Shown here: one piece after another, positions 1-12,117 of the stretch
How positions within the stretch are numbered: position 1 is the first letter of the stretch
Layout of the letters: every line of letters starts with the position of its first letter
NCBI GenBank assembly: GCA_914767715.1
Contig: OU612068.1
Span: forward strand, 27,156,001-27,220,000
Source: Membranipora membranacea
Lineage: Eukaryota > Bryozoa > Gymnolaemata > Cheilostomatida > Membraniporidae
Direction: 5' to 3'
Length of the DNA stretch: 64,000 nt
Notes under the pieces: model-generated
What the model saw: the letters and a program-made list of their open reading frames with translations, nothing else
Databases searched by the model: none
What the model was told of the DNA's origin: nothing
Translations under genes and position numbers: made by a program

Positions 1-589
1 CTTTACCTTCGACTTGATCCAAAGCATCCTGTCACAGGGCGCACATGAATAACTATACCTTCAGTGTTTTGTGGTTTGGTTTTTAGATCGGGTTTTTTTT
101 TGTTCCGCTGTGTATAAACTGGTGAGCACTAATCAAAAAAATATTTAAATATTCGGGTGTGCGCGTAGGCAAGGTTAGGGTTGAAAAAGATGGTGTTGCT
201 CGATTTTAGTGAGCAGATAAAAAACATGGGAGATATTTTTCTCAGGCGCTGGTTCACCAAAATTGGAGATTTTATGCCAAGCCTATAGTTTATACTTATA
301 TACATTGGTGTTTGACGGGAAAGTAGAGATATGTAAAGATATGGTTTTGTAAATTTAACCCTGCCTTTATCTCGTTCTAATTTTGTCAAGATCGAAGCTA
401 CACATTGACGTATTCCAACTTACGTCAGTTGTTTTAAAATGAATAAATTTAGGTTTGTTAGAAGGTGAGAGTGTTAGTCAGAATAACCACGAGTTGTGTT
501 TACCTTGCCACGGACAGGGTTGTAGTAACTGTATCGCCAGGGATTTAATCTGTCTTGCCAGCCAACGACTTTGCCTCTGGTTTTGTGCT
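1..589. other. No gene recognised
   Basis: AT-rich DNA with only short open frames that show no recognisable protein pattern. It lies beyond the 3' end of the minus-strand LINE that follows and may contain part of that element's 3' tail, but I see no clear tail or target-site duplication. Confidence 0.4.
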
Positions 590-2740
590 CATGGTGTAGG
601 GTGAAGATATTCGTTTAGATACCAGGTACCAGCCTCTCCCTTTCTTAGAAACTTAGTGTCAAGATCGTCTCCTCTGTCAGATAAAGAAGCTATACCATGG
701 TTATGCATACATTCGGTGATACTTTCTTGTTTTTTCAAATGGTAGATCCATTTGACTGCATCTCTTTGGACTTTCTCAATATTATTTTTCAAGTTAATGT
801 CATGAGCGTTCTATTTGCTTCAGCTATAATTTGAGTAATATAATGTGGTTGTTCCATTTTTTTTGGAGTCGATTTGGATACCCAGGTATTTTATTGAGTC
901 TGATTGCGAGATTGTGTTGTCTCCTAACTTCACAGCTATTTTAGGTTTTGAGATACTGATCTGAATATGAGAGCATTTTTTATTATTAAAACACATTCCC
1001 CATCGGAGAGACCAGCTTTGCAGCAATGTTACATCATCTTGAATTTTATTGGGTAATCTGAGACATTTATGCATAACAATGTGTCATCTGCATATAATCG
1101 ACAGTCAGAAACAGATTATTCTGTTATCATGTCATTAATATAGATCAGGAAGAGGAGTGGGCCCAGTACCGATCCTTGTGGTACTCCTGAGTCTACAGGG
1201 AAGTTTCTTGACATCCGACCATTCAACAAGATACTTGATGATCTGCCGTGTAGCCGGTCCGAGATCCAGTGTACGCATTTGTCGTTGAAGCTCAGTTGTC
1301 CTAGTTTGTGGAGTAGTAGACTGTGTGGTACCTTATCAAATGCCTTGGTAAAATCAAAGCTGACGATTTGATACTGATGTTTTGGTCTAATGCCCGAACA
1401 GCGAAATGGAATACATGTAAGAGTTGTGTTGCTGTGTTGAAGTCAGTTCTGAAACCATGTTGGTTATCCGTAATAATTTTGTTTTGATTTATTAACCTCC
1501 ACACATTCGAGCAAATTACGTGTTCTGTTATTTTGGAGAGTATACATGTCAGCCTTATTGCTCTGTAATTGTTGGTGTCTTTACGGTCACCACTTTTGTA
1601 TACAGGGCTCAAAAGATGCCCTCACGATGTTCTTCGCTATCAGCCATTTGTGGGTATGATTGGGCTGGAAAATATGGTATTCTGAATTGTTTTCTCGTAT
1701 AGCCAGATGCAAAGTCGTCAGCAAATTCGTCAGATATCCCATTTGTAGGAGTGTCTTTTAAACCACTTTTGTTGTTTGACCTGCCACTATGTTTGGTCAG
1801 GTAGTTGTACAGAGGCTTTTTGTTGCCTGTTTCAATTTGGTTAGTGAGATGTTGGTGGTAATCAGTTTTAGCGATGTTAGGGAATCTTTTGTTGCGTTTA
1901 TACATTCTATCGCGTTTTCATATCATTCTAATAGTACTACGGTTGATCCATGGATAACCTTTTGGTCTATTTAGCTCACCTGGTATAGTTTCCAAAGAAT
2001 TTTGTATAGTGTTGTCGGATCGAGAAAGATCACGACAGTTCACTGCTGGCAGAGTTCATATGAGATTACTTTACAATACTGAATGCAGTTTTTCGGCAGT
2101 TTGATAATTTTATTACTGAACTACACCCTGGGGCAAATGCCCCAGGCAACTGATAAATTGCAAAACCAAGTTGTAACTGTCACACGTAACTCCCGATCGT
2201 AACTCGCAATTGTAACTCGCAATTGTAACTGACAATTGTAACTCGCAATTGTAACTGACAATTGTAACTTGTAATTGTAACTTGTAATTGTAACTGAATC
2301 TTCAGAGCAAAAACCACTGTTAGTGTTGCCTGCATATTGATTTGTCCATTCTATATCGGGAAAGTTCAAGTCGCCTATAATAATACAGTTTTCAAGTTTG
2401 TAATTGTCTATGATCTCTTCAAAATTTTCAAGGTTTTGCTCACAAGGTGGCTTATACATGAGCACGAGTCTGATTTTTTAGCTTAGGATGGATTTGAATC
2501 AACAATGATAACGACTCACCACATTCAATTTTACTGTCTAAAATGGCGAGGTTGGAGTCATTTGCAGCAGCAATTAGAACGCCTCCTCCGGATCAGTTTC
2601 TATCTTTTCGCCATACCGGGTAGTTATCACCTAGGAGTTCATTATCTTGAAAATCTATTTTGTCTCATCTATGGCAATTATGTCGGGTTTTGTAGCGTTG
2701 GACATAGGATTGGATAAGATTTTATTTACCGGTCACATAG
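590..2740 (-). mobile_element. Decayed non-LTR retrotransposon (LINE), endonuclease + reverse transcriptase
   Basis: Read on the minus strand, the pieces follow LINE ORF2 order. About 2730-2360 is an apurinic-type endonuclease: a KPDIIAIDET stretch, a GGGVLIA-like stretch in a shifted frame, then IIGDLNFPDIEW. About 1620-1290 is the reverse-transcriptase fingers region (MSPVYKSGDR...NYRAI). About 1210-1130 reads SGVPQGSVLGPLLF, and about 1110-1080 has the catalytic YADDT box. About 1070-820 gives the thumb pattern IKYLGIQID, and 790-590 gives the C-terminal IEKVQRDAVKW. Stops and frameshifts separate the pieces, so it is a dead copy. The pattern is typical of jockey/CR1-like elements; the exact clade is unresolved. 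Confidence 0.88.
2171..2297. repeat. Short minisatellite inside the LINE endonuclease region
   Basis: Repeats of an 11-12 base unit of the form AATTGTAACTC / AATTGTAACTG. It interrupts the endonuclease reading of the LINE just after the IEWTNQYAGN stretch. Confidence 0.8.
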
Positions 2741-3069
2741 TTTGATGATAATCCACAAAACTTCAGTTTTATGTTTATGATAACTGGAGTCAAAGGCATC
2801 TGGAGCTACAAGCATGTAACACTAGAGGTAAGACCATAAGTTGAACACAAAGAACAAACGCATGGAAATACAGCAATTATAACCATATGAGACCAGATGT
2901 AAAAGTATATTTTCCTCCGACATATCATTCAATTCGCTAACCGCATGACCATCACCCCGGTGCTCAAACTTTCTGTACTCTTTTTGCCATATAATGTACT
3001 GATCAATACTTAAATTTTGAATTCCTGACTACTGTTCAAACTTGTGTCTTGGAAAGTTCCTTCTTGTAC
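2741..3069. other. Intergenic, nothing recognised
   Basis: Unremarkable AT-rich sequence between the LINE and the following TIR element. Confidence 0.4.
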
Positions 3070-3420
3070 TACCCTATAGGAGTTTAATTTAGCTAGAGTT
3101 TAATTTCGCTATCTGGACCTGGTATTAAATTTCACTAGTACAAAATTTCGCTAGTAGACATACTAATGAAAATTAATAAAAAATGTCCAATCTGTGAATC
3201 GAACCCAGGGCATGAAACCCCATCTGATTGCAAGGCAGACACTTAGACCACTACATCACGCTAGCTTGCGTGCTTGGAAAAGGTGTATTCCTGTATAATT
3301 GTACGTTGTTTATGAAACTATGGTGAGTGAGTTTAATTTAAGATACACTAAATTTCGCAACCTAGGCAACAACCGAAAAGCGAATCCTAAATGCCGCGAA
3401 AACTAAACTCCTATAGGGTA
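3070..3420. mobile_element. TIR (MITE-like) element with TACCCTATAGGAG ends
   Basis: The left end TACCCTATAGGAGTTTA is matched in inverted form by TAAACTCCTATAGGGTA at the right end, giving a 351-bp element, probably flanked by a TA duplication. Subterminal copies of an AAATTTCGCTA-type motif occur on both sides. The interior carries a tRNA-like head (separate entry). A shorter relative lies at 37482-37588. Confidence 0.75.
3191..3271 (-). repeat. tRNA-derived SINE head or tRNA pseudogene
   Basis: On the minus strand the sequence shows a pol III A box (TAGCGTGATGTAGTGG) and a B box (GGTTCGATTC) at tRNA-like spacing. It is inside the TIR element and the flanks do not pair as a good acceptor stem, so a functional tRNA is unlikely. 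Confidence 0.65.
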
Positions 3421-3972
3421 TAATAACAATTACTGCAATACACATATACTGTCAAAAGTGATATGAGGTTATTGGCATGGTAAGATATCTATTATTTCTT
3501 TCGAGAATCTCGCATCTGTTCCTGACACCTTGTGGTAAGGGATTCATAGCTCTCTGGAGATTGCTGTGGCGTAACAAAAACTCTCACAATTCTCGGAATA
3601 TTTTGTTTTCACAACGCTATTTCTGCTAACTGTTGTGTTCAACTTTTTGTACGGTCTGTAGCTAGTAAATGACACACTAAGATGGATCAAATCCAATTTT
3701 TATGATGTATTTTCCGACTCCGAGGCGATGACAGTTCATTTACAAACACCGAAAACTTTTTAGCACATCGAGGTAAAACTGGATTCAACCAGGGCAAATT
3801 TTTTGAGAGGAAAGGTTATAAATAAATATTAGTTCTACTGCATATTGATAAAAAGTTGTGGGAGTGTTTTTGAAAAGAATATGCAGGTTAAGTTGGTGTC
3901 ACACTCACAGTATCAGTATAGGGACAGGTAATAATGCTGGAGCATCTCAATGACTCAATGATTGTGTTAGTT
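3421..3972. other. Intergenic, nothing recognised
   Basis: AT-rich sequence with no convincing coding pattern or repeat. Confidence 0.4.
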
Positions 3973-4433
3973 TCAGAGCTCATCAAAAGCTTCATGTAGA
4001 AGGAGATCGATTTCTGGTGCTATGATGTCAACACCAAACCTGCTACTACATATTTGTGGATACACATTTTGTCGAATCCATGCTGCATATCCTGTACCTA
4101 CATGCTGTGTTTGCTGTTCAACAGAAACCGGGTCATGCTGAACTTTTGTCAGAGATCAGGTTGTTTTTAATTATCACTACTTGGTGGTTTTAAAAGCAAA
4201 ACTTTCCTTCAGCAATCGCAATGCTCAAGTTTTTAATTTTTCTAGTTCTTGTACCCGCTCTTTCAGGAGGCTTATAATGCTGCAAAGAAATTTTTTACCC
4301 TTGCCTGCCTCCTTATACCAAGTTCAATCCTATTTGCCTGCATTGCAAGTTGTTCCCTTACTACTGGTGAGCCACTAATTCCTAGAGTGGCCCATTTATG
4401 TGCCAAATCATTCCTATACTTAGTCACTAACCC
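3973..4433 (-). pseudogene. Fossil coding fragments of unknown origin
   Basis: Two stop-free minus-strand stretches look protein-like. One spans 4433-4272 (51 codons, containing YRNDLAHKWATLGISG and ELGIRRQARVKNFF) and then reaches a stop. A frame shift there opens a helical continuation (LLKERVQELEKLK). The other spans 4155-3973 (about 60 codons, containing GTGYAAWIRQNVYPQIC) and ends at a stop. The composition looks like decayed coding DNA, possibly from a transposon, but I do not recognise the family. Confidence 0.35.
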
Positions 4434-5734
4434 CTATTTATGACGCCTAACATGGTTCTTATTTCTTGTCATTTGAGTCTCTGAATAAATTAACCTGATA
4501 ACTTATTGCCAAATTATACTCCTTGATTCTACATGGAAAATATTGTTATGTAAATTTACAAAAGGATTGGATGATTTCTTTGCCATTAGTGTTGAAGTCA
4601 TGATGTTTATTATTCTTGTTACCTAAGGAACACTGCCAAATATCAATAATTCATTATTTTTTTACCACAATATTTTTTCGTATTTCAGAATTTAATATGT
4701 GATAACCGCCTCATTTTGATATTAGGTGGGTTTTGTGGTACATGAGTAAAATCAGCTATCTAACTACACACACCATTGACTGGATCAGGGTTATAATATG
4801 ATTACAGCTGGACATGCCAACCTCAATCTCTAAGGGCTATATAATTCCAAGTGCCAAAATGACACAATACTTTGATGGCCAACAAATCGGTTAAAGGGTT
4901 GGCTAACATTACCATCAAATAAGGCTTTTAAATGACATTGAATCCAAAACGGCATACACTTTACAAAAACTTGAAATTTTGAGTATCAAAAGATGACAAA
5001 GTTGTTAAAAAAACGTGCTGTCTAATGCAGTGGCTCCCATTAGATTTCATGACAAGAAAAATGCAATAAGCATTTTAAGCGGACAGATGAAGCAATTAAA
5101 TCATTGCTCAAAACAAGCTGAAAGATAATACTAGGACAATCTAAAGCTTCTCCTTGTAAACTATTCATATCAGCATTCGATAAGCTTTCCCAATAGCCAG
5201 CAGGGCATATCTGTAGCTTCTATTGTTGAGGTAACCAGTTCTCATAATGTAGCTGATGGGTGGAGAGCTAAGTCGCCATTCTTTAAAGTTAACTTTCACT
5301 TAGAAGATAGATTTGATGTTGCTCTGTTGGGATTATTGAAGCCTGGAGAGCTAGAGTTTACCTGTTGAATTGGAGTTCGATCTTAATACACTGCACTTAT
5401 TTCGATTCTTTTATGGGGGTGAGTTTACATTTATTTATTTATAGAGGTTTCCATAGAAGTGTACAGATAACAAAAATAATTCTATTATAAATAACTTGTT
5501 GACCTCTGAAAACAGCAAAAAAAAACATATTACGCTTACTACCAAAGCTAAACACAGAGTTAATTATAATTAATAACATGTGGCATTACATACTGGTTAT
5601 GAGTTATGAGGTAAATAAAGTATTGAAGAATAATAAGATAGGATAATAGTGTTGCAGTTAGGGAGCTGATTAGACGAAGATTTAACGGTTGGGAAAATAA
5701 GAAATATATGAAAGAATGCTAAAGATATAAATCT
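4434..5734. other. Intergenic, nothing recognised
   Basis: About 1.3 kb of AT-rich DNA with short random frames and no supported feature. Confidence 0.4.
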
Positions 5735-6172
5735 ATGAGTTTACTGTATCATGTTCCTGTTAAATCAAAAGTCAGAAGAGTTTTAGCTGATTTATCTTTA
5801 AGTGTATATTGTTGGAGTAAGTTTAAAGGGGCTGATTTTCCAAAATTTGTTCGGAACGAGGGTTTAATAATTTACGATGTGTACTGCAAAAGACTGCAAG
5901 CGGCATCAACTCGCAGCTCCAGATCATCTGATCTGATGTTGGGTGGTTTTGTGGTTAGGTTCCCTGAACTCATGCCCGCCACGTACCGCTACTCTTACAA
6001 AGAGGCAGAGGGAGCCCGCTGGAATTATTTTTATAGTCCTGATTTAAAAAGACTGTGGTCAGCCAGTTATAGATGTTGTACTACTCAACTGCGTATTTCT
6101 CTAACTGCAAAATATGCAAATGGCTTAGCTTTAGTTATATTCGCTAGCTTTAGTGAGAGATTGCAGATATAA
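5735..6172 (+). CDS. Hypothetical 145-residue open frame
   Basis: An uninterrupted ATG-to-stop frame of 145 codons, long for its AT-rich surroundings. The product is rich in Arg, Tyr and Ser, with no signal peptide, membrane segment or motif I recognise. It has no obvious splice signals and lies between repeats. It may be chance, or a remnant of a mobile element. Confidence 0.2.
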   Translation: MSLLYHVPVKSKVRRVLADLSLSVYCWSKFKGADFPKFVRNEGLIIYDVYCKRLQAASTRSSRSSDLMLGGFVVRFPELMPATYRYSYKEAEGARWNYFYSPDLKRLWSASYRCCTTQLRISLTAKYANGLALVIFASFSERLQI

Positions 6173-6416
6173 GGTATTTACTTAATTGACTAAACAGACT
6201 GACTTTTAAGTCTTTTGCTATAAAATTATTTTTGTAGAGCTGACTTAACAAAATGTTGACTTGGATTCAGTCATCAAAATAATACTTATGCTTTTGATAT
6301 TTATTAATTAACGATACAACAATTATAACTAGTAGCTTGATTTTAACCCTTTTATTTTCAGATAAGCTTAGAAATTGCAATTTACAACCAGTGAACATCT
6401 GCACTCCCGCGCAACA

Positions 6417-6561
6417 CCAGTGACATCAACAGTATGATACCAGTGACATCAACAGTATGATACCAGTGACATCAACAGTATTATACCAGTGACATCAACA
6501 GTATGATACCAGTGACATCAACAGTATGATACCAGTGACATCAACAGTCTGATACCAGTGA
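6417..6561. repeat. 23-bp tandem minisatellite
   Basis: About six head-to-tail copies of CCAGTGACATCAACAGTATGATA with single-base variants, ending in a broken copy (CCAGTGACCCTC). Confidence 0.95.
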
Positions 6562-6933
6562 CCCTCGGATGACTAGGAAACACTATTAGAAGAAGCGAGA
6601 AGACCGCCTAATTGTCTAGAAAATTGAGTATCAAACAGACAACTATTTTGCCGAGGCAGCACATTCTCAGTGAGTTTATTGCATGACCTTTCTAAGAGCA
6701 TAATGATATTTGACATAAAATTCCTTGACAAAACTTTGATAAGCTATCAATTTTCTTTTAAATATGAAAAACTTCTTAACGAAGATGCGTAAATTCCAAA
6801 GCATACAAATCTTCTGCTTGATTTTCTGTTGTCACAGAAGCCTGATTGAATGGGCGGGAGGTTCAAATAGCCAGATATATTGTGATTATCAATATTATCC
6901 TATGTTTTGTTTTAGGTTTTAGTTGAGGCACAC

Positions 6934-9240
6934 TTGGCAAAAGTGTACGTTAACAAGAGCGAGGTGAACACTGATATTGCTGGGCTTACACACCCAGCAT
7001 CTCCAGGTTTCAGTTTTGAGATGGGTGATATCAAGCTTGGAGAAGTTGCACAGGTAGTTACCAAGGCAGTGCCAAAGGTGCACCAGGCATTAATGGCATC
7101 AGTTATAAGCTATACTGCCCACTGCTGGTATTTTGATAATTTCAACTCAATTAAACTAATCCCTCATTTGAATAAAACCTAATTATCCAACAATATTCTT
7201 CTTTTGGAAATTAAATAAAGGATTAGTGAAATGACATAATGAGATAATGTAAACTAATTTATAATTGTTTACTCTTAAGGAAATTTAATCTAAAGTTGGA
7301 TACCTCTGAATTATTAAAATTTGAGATAACTCTTCTTACCAGCAGTGGGCAGTATACAAGAAATGTCCAGGCACACTGGAGATCCTGACAAAGGTGCTCA
7401 ACCAAATCTGAAAGTCTGGCAAGATCCCAGATGAGTGGTGTTGTGCGAATGGTGTGTATATACCGAAAGAGGATAAGGTGGAGGGCCTAGGGCAGTTTAG
7501 ACCAATATCACTGCTATGTAGAAGGCAAGATATTCTTCAGCGTTCTGGCAAAACGCCTGACAGATTATCTTATGAACAATGGATCCATTGATCCATCAGT
7601 TCAGAAGGCAGGCATCCCAGGATTCCCTTGGTGTCTTGAGCATGTGAGCATTATTTGGTCAGCAATAAAATCTGCTAAACAAGCTAAATCAAAGCTTGAG
7701 GTAATCTGGTTAGATTCGGCCAATGCCTATGGTTCTGAACCACACAGCATAATTTACCTCGCACTGTCACACTTCTGGGTGCCCGACAGGCTAAGGGTTA
7801 TGGTTGAGCGCTACTTAAAAGTCAAAATGCGATTCGCTACTAAGAACTTTACCACGAGCTGGCAAGAGCTGGCAGTAGGCATCCCTATGGGCTGTGTGAT
7901 GGAGATAGTTATACCGAATTCACAAGGCAGTGTGAATGGGATCCAGGTTGCGAATAACCAGATATTTCCGCCGATGAGGGCCTTTATGGATGATATTACA
8001 ATGATATCACCAGACAAGGCTCAGGTTGTAGCTTCAATCGATTGACTGCATGAGTTGATAGAGAAATGTGCGATGCGATTCAAACCTAGCAAGAGCCGGT
8101 CCCTGTCTTTGTGTAAAGGCAAACCTGTACAAATATCTACTTCATAGGGAAAGACTGATTCCCACGCTTGCAGAGCAGCCGATGAAGAGCCTAGGAAGAT
8201 GGTATAGTTTGCCGGCAGTGAGGTGAAAAAACAACTCATTACAGGACTGGACGCGATTGAAAAATGTGGTCTGTCTGGTAAATACAAAGCCTTGATTCTC
8301 AACTTTGCACTCATGCCTCGAATTTTGTAGCCTCCGACAGTTTATGATATTCCGCTTACCCCAGTTGAGAGAATGGGGCAAATGATTAACAAGCACATGC
8401 GTAAGTGGCTCGGATTTCCAAGGAGCTTCAACACTAATGCACTGTATGCCAGTTCGTTTACTTTTTCACTACCTATGAAATCGCTCGTGTAAGAGTACAA
8501 AATATCAAAAGCGAGACTGGATATGATGTTGAACGAGTCACCAGACCAGGTGATAAGGGAGTGTGCTCCAACACTTGACACTGGTAAAAGTGGTCTGTAT
8601 CAGAAACTGTCAGAGATGCCAAATCACGACTGGAGATAAGCGAGAATATGGGCGCTGTGACAAATGCACGTCATGGCATCAGCTGGGAAGGAAACCGGTG
8701 GTTCTCAAAGGAAAGCCCAAAGGTTAGATGGGAGATGGTAGTTGATGAGGTGCACAAGATGGAAGAGGAGCTCCGTCAGACACAAGCTGTAGGCCAAGCC
8801 CATCAAGGCAGGTGGACTTGTTGGGAGTCTGTTGAGCACAGAGCAGCTCAGCATGCCCAGCAAATTATGCCTGCTCTGTGATCACGAACCAAAGACCAGA
8901 CTTAATTGTCCGGTCTGACAAAGAAAGAGCATTAATACTGATGGAATTGATGGTGCCTTGGGAAGAAAATCTCTCGTACGCGCATGAGAAAAACCTGACA
9001 AGATAGGAAGATCTGGTGACACAGTGCCAAGACAAAGGTTGGAATTGCGAATTATTCACAGTGGAAGTTGGCTGTCATGGATTTATGGCTAGATCAGCTG
9101 CCAAATTTCTGACTAGAGTTGAGCTGTCAGGCAGAGAACACAAACAAGCAACAAAAAGATTAGTACATGAGGCAGAAAACGCATATACATGGATTTGGCA
9201 AAAGCACTGTGTGAAGACAAAAGCTAATAATGGTTGTAGT
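6934..9240 (+). mobile_element. Decayed LINE reverse transcriptase copy, split by a MITE
   Basis: Reading along the plus strand, the copy shows a pre-RT region (FEMGDIKLGEVAQVVTKA), interrupted at 7111. After the MITE come the RT fingers (VYIPKEDKVEGLGQFRPI, about 7460-7520), the palm (CLEHVSIIW, DSANAYGSEPHS; catalytic AFMDDITMIS at about 7980-8010), a stop at 8042, then the thumb (ELIEKCAMRFKPSKSRS). A C-terminal part runs over 8648-9230 (PWEENLSYAHEK, VEVGCHGF). Frameshifts at several joins mark it as inactive. The C-terminal VPWEE...VEVGCHGF pattern recalls a LINE group common in invertebrates; the clade name is uncertain. Confidence 0.85.
7111..7356. mobile_element. MITE with perfect 20-bp inverted ends, inserted in the LINE
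   Basis: TATACTGCCCACTGCTGGTA at 7111-7130 is matched exactly in inverted form at 7337-7356. The interior is AT-rich and non-coding. The outer TATA (or TA) is the likely target duplication: removing one copy and the element restores an open LINE reading frame across the site (Ser-Tyr-Lys-Leu-Tyr-Lys). Confidence 0.9.
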
Positions 9241-9309
9241 CTACACATTGCTGAAAATTTAAGGGTAATTATCAGATTACTGTTCTTTTTACTAAGGATG
9301 TTGATTGAT

Positions 9310-10150
9310 TAAAAATTTTATTTATTTAGTAGGATAAGAAGAGGAGTGGTGACTAGGTTTGTTATGGTGTTGCAGTGTTTTTAGTAGCAGTAGGTTTGCC
9401 TTTCAGCTTGTGAAAGTTACTTGCTGCAGGAAAACATAATGAATATAAGAGTTTTTATTTTATTATGAGACCCTCTAGATAGATCTGTAGCTGGGCTGCC
9501 TTATCAATTTATTTTGGATCTAGGGAAGACCAAAACCGATTGTTCTAGAGGCAATTCTGCCGACGCTGAGTAACTACAACTTTTATGAAGCATCCCTGTA
9601 TCACCATGCCATGGCCATCAATTCAGCTTGAAGTAGAGAAAAAAATCATTATCGTGGAATATTTCTTTGAGAAAATTTTGATGGGCAAAATCAAATTAAT
9701 TTTGATGTGGTGTTGTTGCTTGTCAGACCTCGTGCTTGGGCTTTGTGCTTCTAGTAGAGGTACATGGCAATGCAAAAGGGTGCAGTGGAGAGGTGGTCGT
9801 CCCTATAAACATATGGTATGGAGTTCCAATTTTGACTAACAAAAATATCGCGTTATTCTGAAATGTGCTGCATCAACTTGAAGAAGATTTCTGTTTGGCA
9901 GAGAAAATTATGATTCTGGGTTGACGAAATCTAAAACTACCTCATATTATTTTCTTTCTCTCACCCACTTGTTATGCTGCTGGGTTTTAAATAATGCGAG
10001 GTGGATGTTACCAATGCCTAAATCCTTAATTTGTTTTGAATTTCACATCAGAATCCAAAATGAATGGAGAGTTTGGCTTGTGAAAACTCAAACAGAAAAC
10101 AGCTATGATCTCTATCTCTAATTATAATTCCTATCAACTGTATAGGGAGT
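9310..10150. other. Intergenic, nothing recognised
   Basis: AT-rich DNA downstream of the LINE. Short open frames at 9585-9839 and 9921-10121 have no recognisable pattern. Confidence 0.4.
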
Positions 10151-10151
10151 C

Positions 10152-10375
10152 AGGTGTGGTCTGATGGTTAAGGGTATGGACTTGTGATCTTATGATCCAG
10201 GTTCAGTTCCCGGCGCCGGCTGTCATTTCTGATTTGGCACTGGCAAGCCATTCATCCTAGCCAGGTCTGTTCGGATCAGGACCATAAATACAGGAGGTCT
10301 ACTGTGTGCTTGCATGCAGTATAAAGATCCCCCTCAGCCTCTTCGAAAAAAGAGTAGCCGGTAACGGCGAGAAAG
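10152..10375 (+). repeat. tRNA-derived SINE
   Basis: A tRNA-like head with A box TGGTCTGATGGTTAAGGG (about 10157) and B box GGTTCAGTTCCC (about 10200). A body follows, ending near AAAGAGTAGCCGGTAACGGCG. The head-plus-body layout is that of a pol III-transcribed SINE. Confidence 0.7.
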
Positions 10376-11692
10376 GGTATAGGTACTACAACACACAAAC
10401 CTGTTGAACCCACGAACAACGCAAACATCAAAACGTCGCAATCTAGCGTCGTCTAACGTCGCGATAGCAAAAACGTTGCAACGAAGGGTTTTTATAATGT
10501 CACAAAACCACAAACGTCGCAATTTTTTAAACGTCGCAATAGCTCGAACCCACTAACGGCGCAAATGTCGCAACGCAACAAAAATGCCGAGTTGTCTTCT
10601 CATTTGATGCAAATTGGTGATGAGTTGAATATCAATATTGTGCTATGGAGGGGCTATGGATAACTGGTGAGTATTTTTCAGGTTATTTGAATCATTTTTT
10701 TCACTTCCTAGGGTCTTTATTGTTACCTCAGAATCCATTAATGCTGTCATAAAAGGGACGCTAATCAACATCTAGCAAATATAGTGACATACCAATTGGT
10801 TGAGGATACGGATTTCAAAACACTATTGGAGTTGAAATATTGAGGATATTGTACCAATTCACTTCCTAGGATCATAATGAAACTTTTTACATTACTTGTT
10901 AATTCATTACTGCTGTCTTATAGGGGATGCTTATCAAGATTTAGCACAAGTAAGGCGAATATCTGCATACATTTCAGGCTTGAAATATACCGTCAGTCTA
11001 TGCTTGAAGTATGCTTTTACACTACTTGGAATACCAGAAATGGGCCAGAAAAAAATATTAAATCATTTACGCATGAACCGCCTCATCTCTTTATGACTTA
11101 TCCTTTATCTACTGACTACTTTTATGTCATTCCTAAAATGAAACTTTATGGTTTTCATACAAAGTCTATGAAAATAAAACCTAAACAGGATGGTGGCGAT
11201 TTTAGAACATTGTATTGCATAATGGCAATTGAGTTTTCATCTCTCTGTAATTTAGAGTGCTCGAGCAACTTGGAACAAGATTTTGAGCTTGTCATTTTCA
11301 TGTTTTACAGTCTAATAAAATTTTGAATGTACCACAATAGGTTGTAGAATGCAGTTTCTAAACTCAAATCCTGGCCAAAGAAATTTGAGTTATTGACAAA
11401 AGGCCTTGACTGTGGACTGCAGGTCAATGATAGTGCAATTGCAAATTTACAGAATTTAATATCGCTTTGTGACCAAGCGGCTCATTGTTAATGGCCATGG
11501 TTATATAATATATATGTTTCCCTATAAAATTCAAGTCAAATTCTAAATACTTAATACACTTTGGGAATTCCATAGATATGCATTATAGGATCAGTTATCC
11601 TCTTAAATTTTATTGATTTGTTATTTTTTACCCTCTTTAATATAAGTCTTCAAAGTGTGCTACATCCTGCAAAAGCATGGCAAAGAGTAGCC

Positions 11693-11757
11693 TGTCTTGA
11701 CAAGCATTGCTAGAAGGAGTGGGGAACCCCTCCGGCAAAGCTTGTCAAGACAGGGTA
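11693..11757. repeat. Nested hairpin inside the foldback element
   Basis: CCTGTCTTGACAAGC pairs with GCTTGTCAAGACAGG. An inner GGAGTGGGGAACCCCTCC hairpin sits in the loop. Confidence 0.7.
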
Positions 11758-12085
11758 AGAAGCCAGCAGATGAATTTCTTGAGAAATCTTGATTTGCTTG
11801 TTTAGTTATGAAATCAATTGATAAAATTTGCAGCTCAACTATGCCTGAGTACGCAAAGACCATTATCCTACCTCTAAGAATGTAACCTGTTTTTTTTCTA
11901 TCTAGCCAGCAGGTAAAACAGTATCTATCTATTCTACCTATACATACAGTGGGCTGCCTACTACCTATGGTATGGAGGAGGGGTCAATGAATAAAAGAGA
12001 GCTAAGTAGATCATCTGTAGCCATATTCTACTGATTATCTATTCTGTTTAATAAATCTAAAATGGTCAGCCAGCGCCTATATCCT

Positions 12086-12117
12086 ATATATTTATATATA
12101 TATATATTATATATAAA
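12086..12117. repeat. TA microsatellite
   Basis: Short run of TA repeats, slightly interrupted. Confidence 0.8.

Noticed and set aside
6417-6561. CRISPR-like array
   Set aside because: The 23-bp units are head to tail with no spacers, and the genome is eukaryotic.
10877-11326. 149-codon plus-strand open frame inside the foldback element
   Set aside because: It starts in a degenerate repeat of the arm sequence, has no recognisable domain, and its composition follows the AT-rich background.
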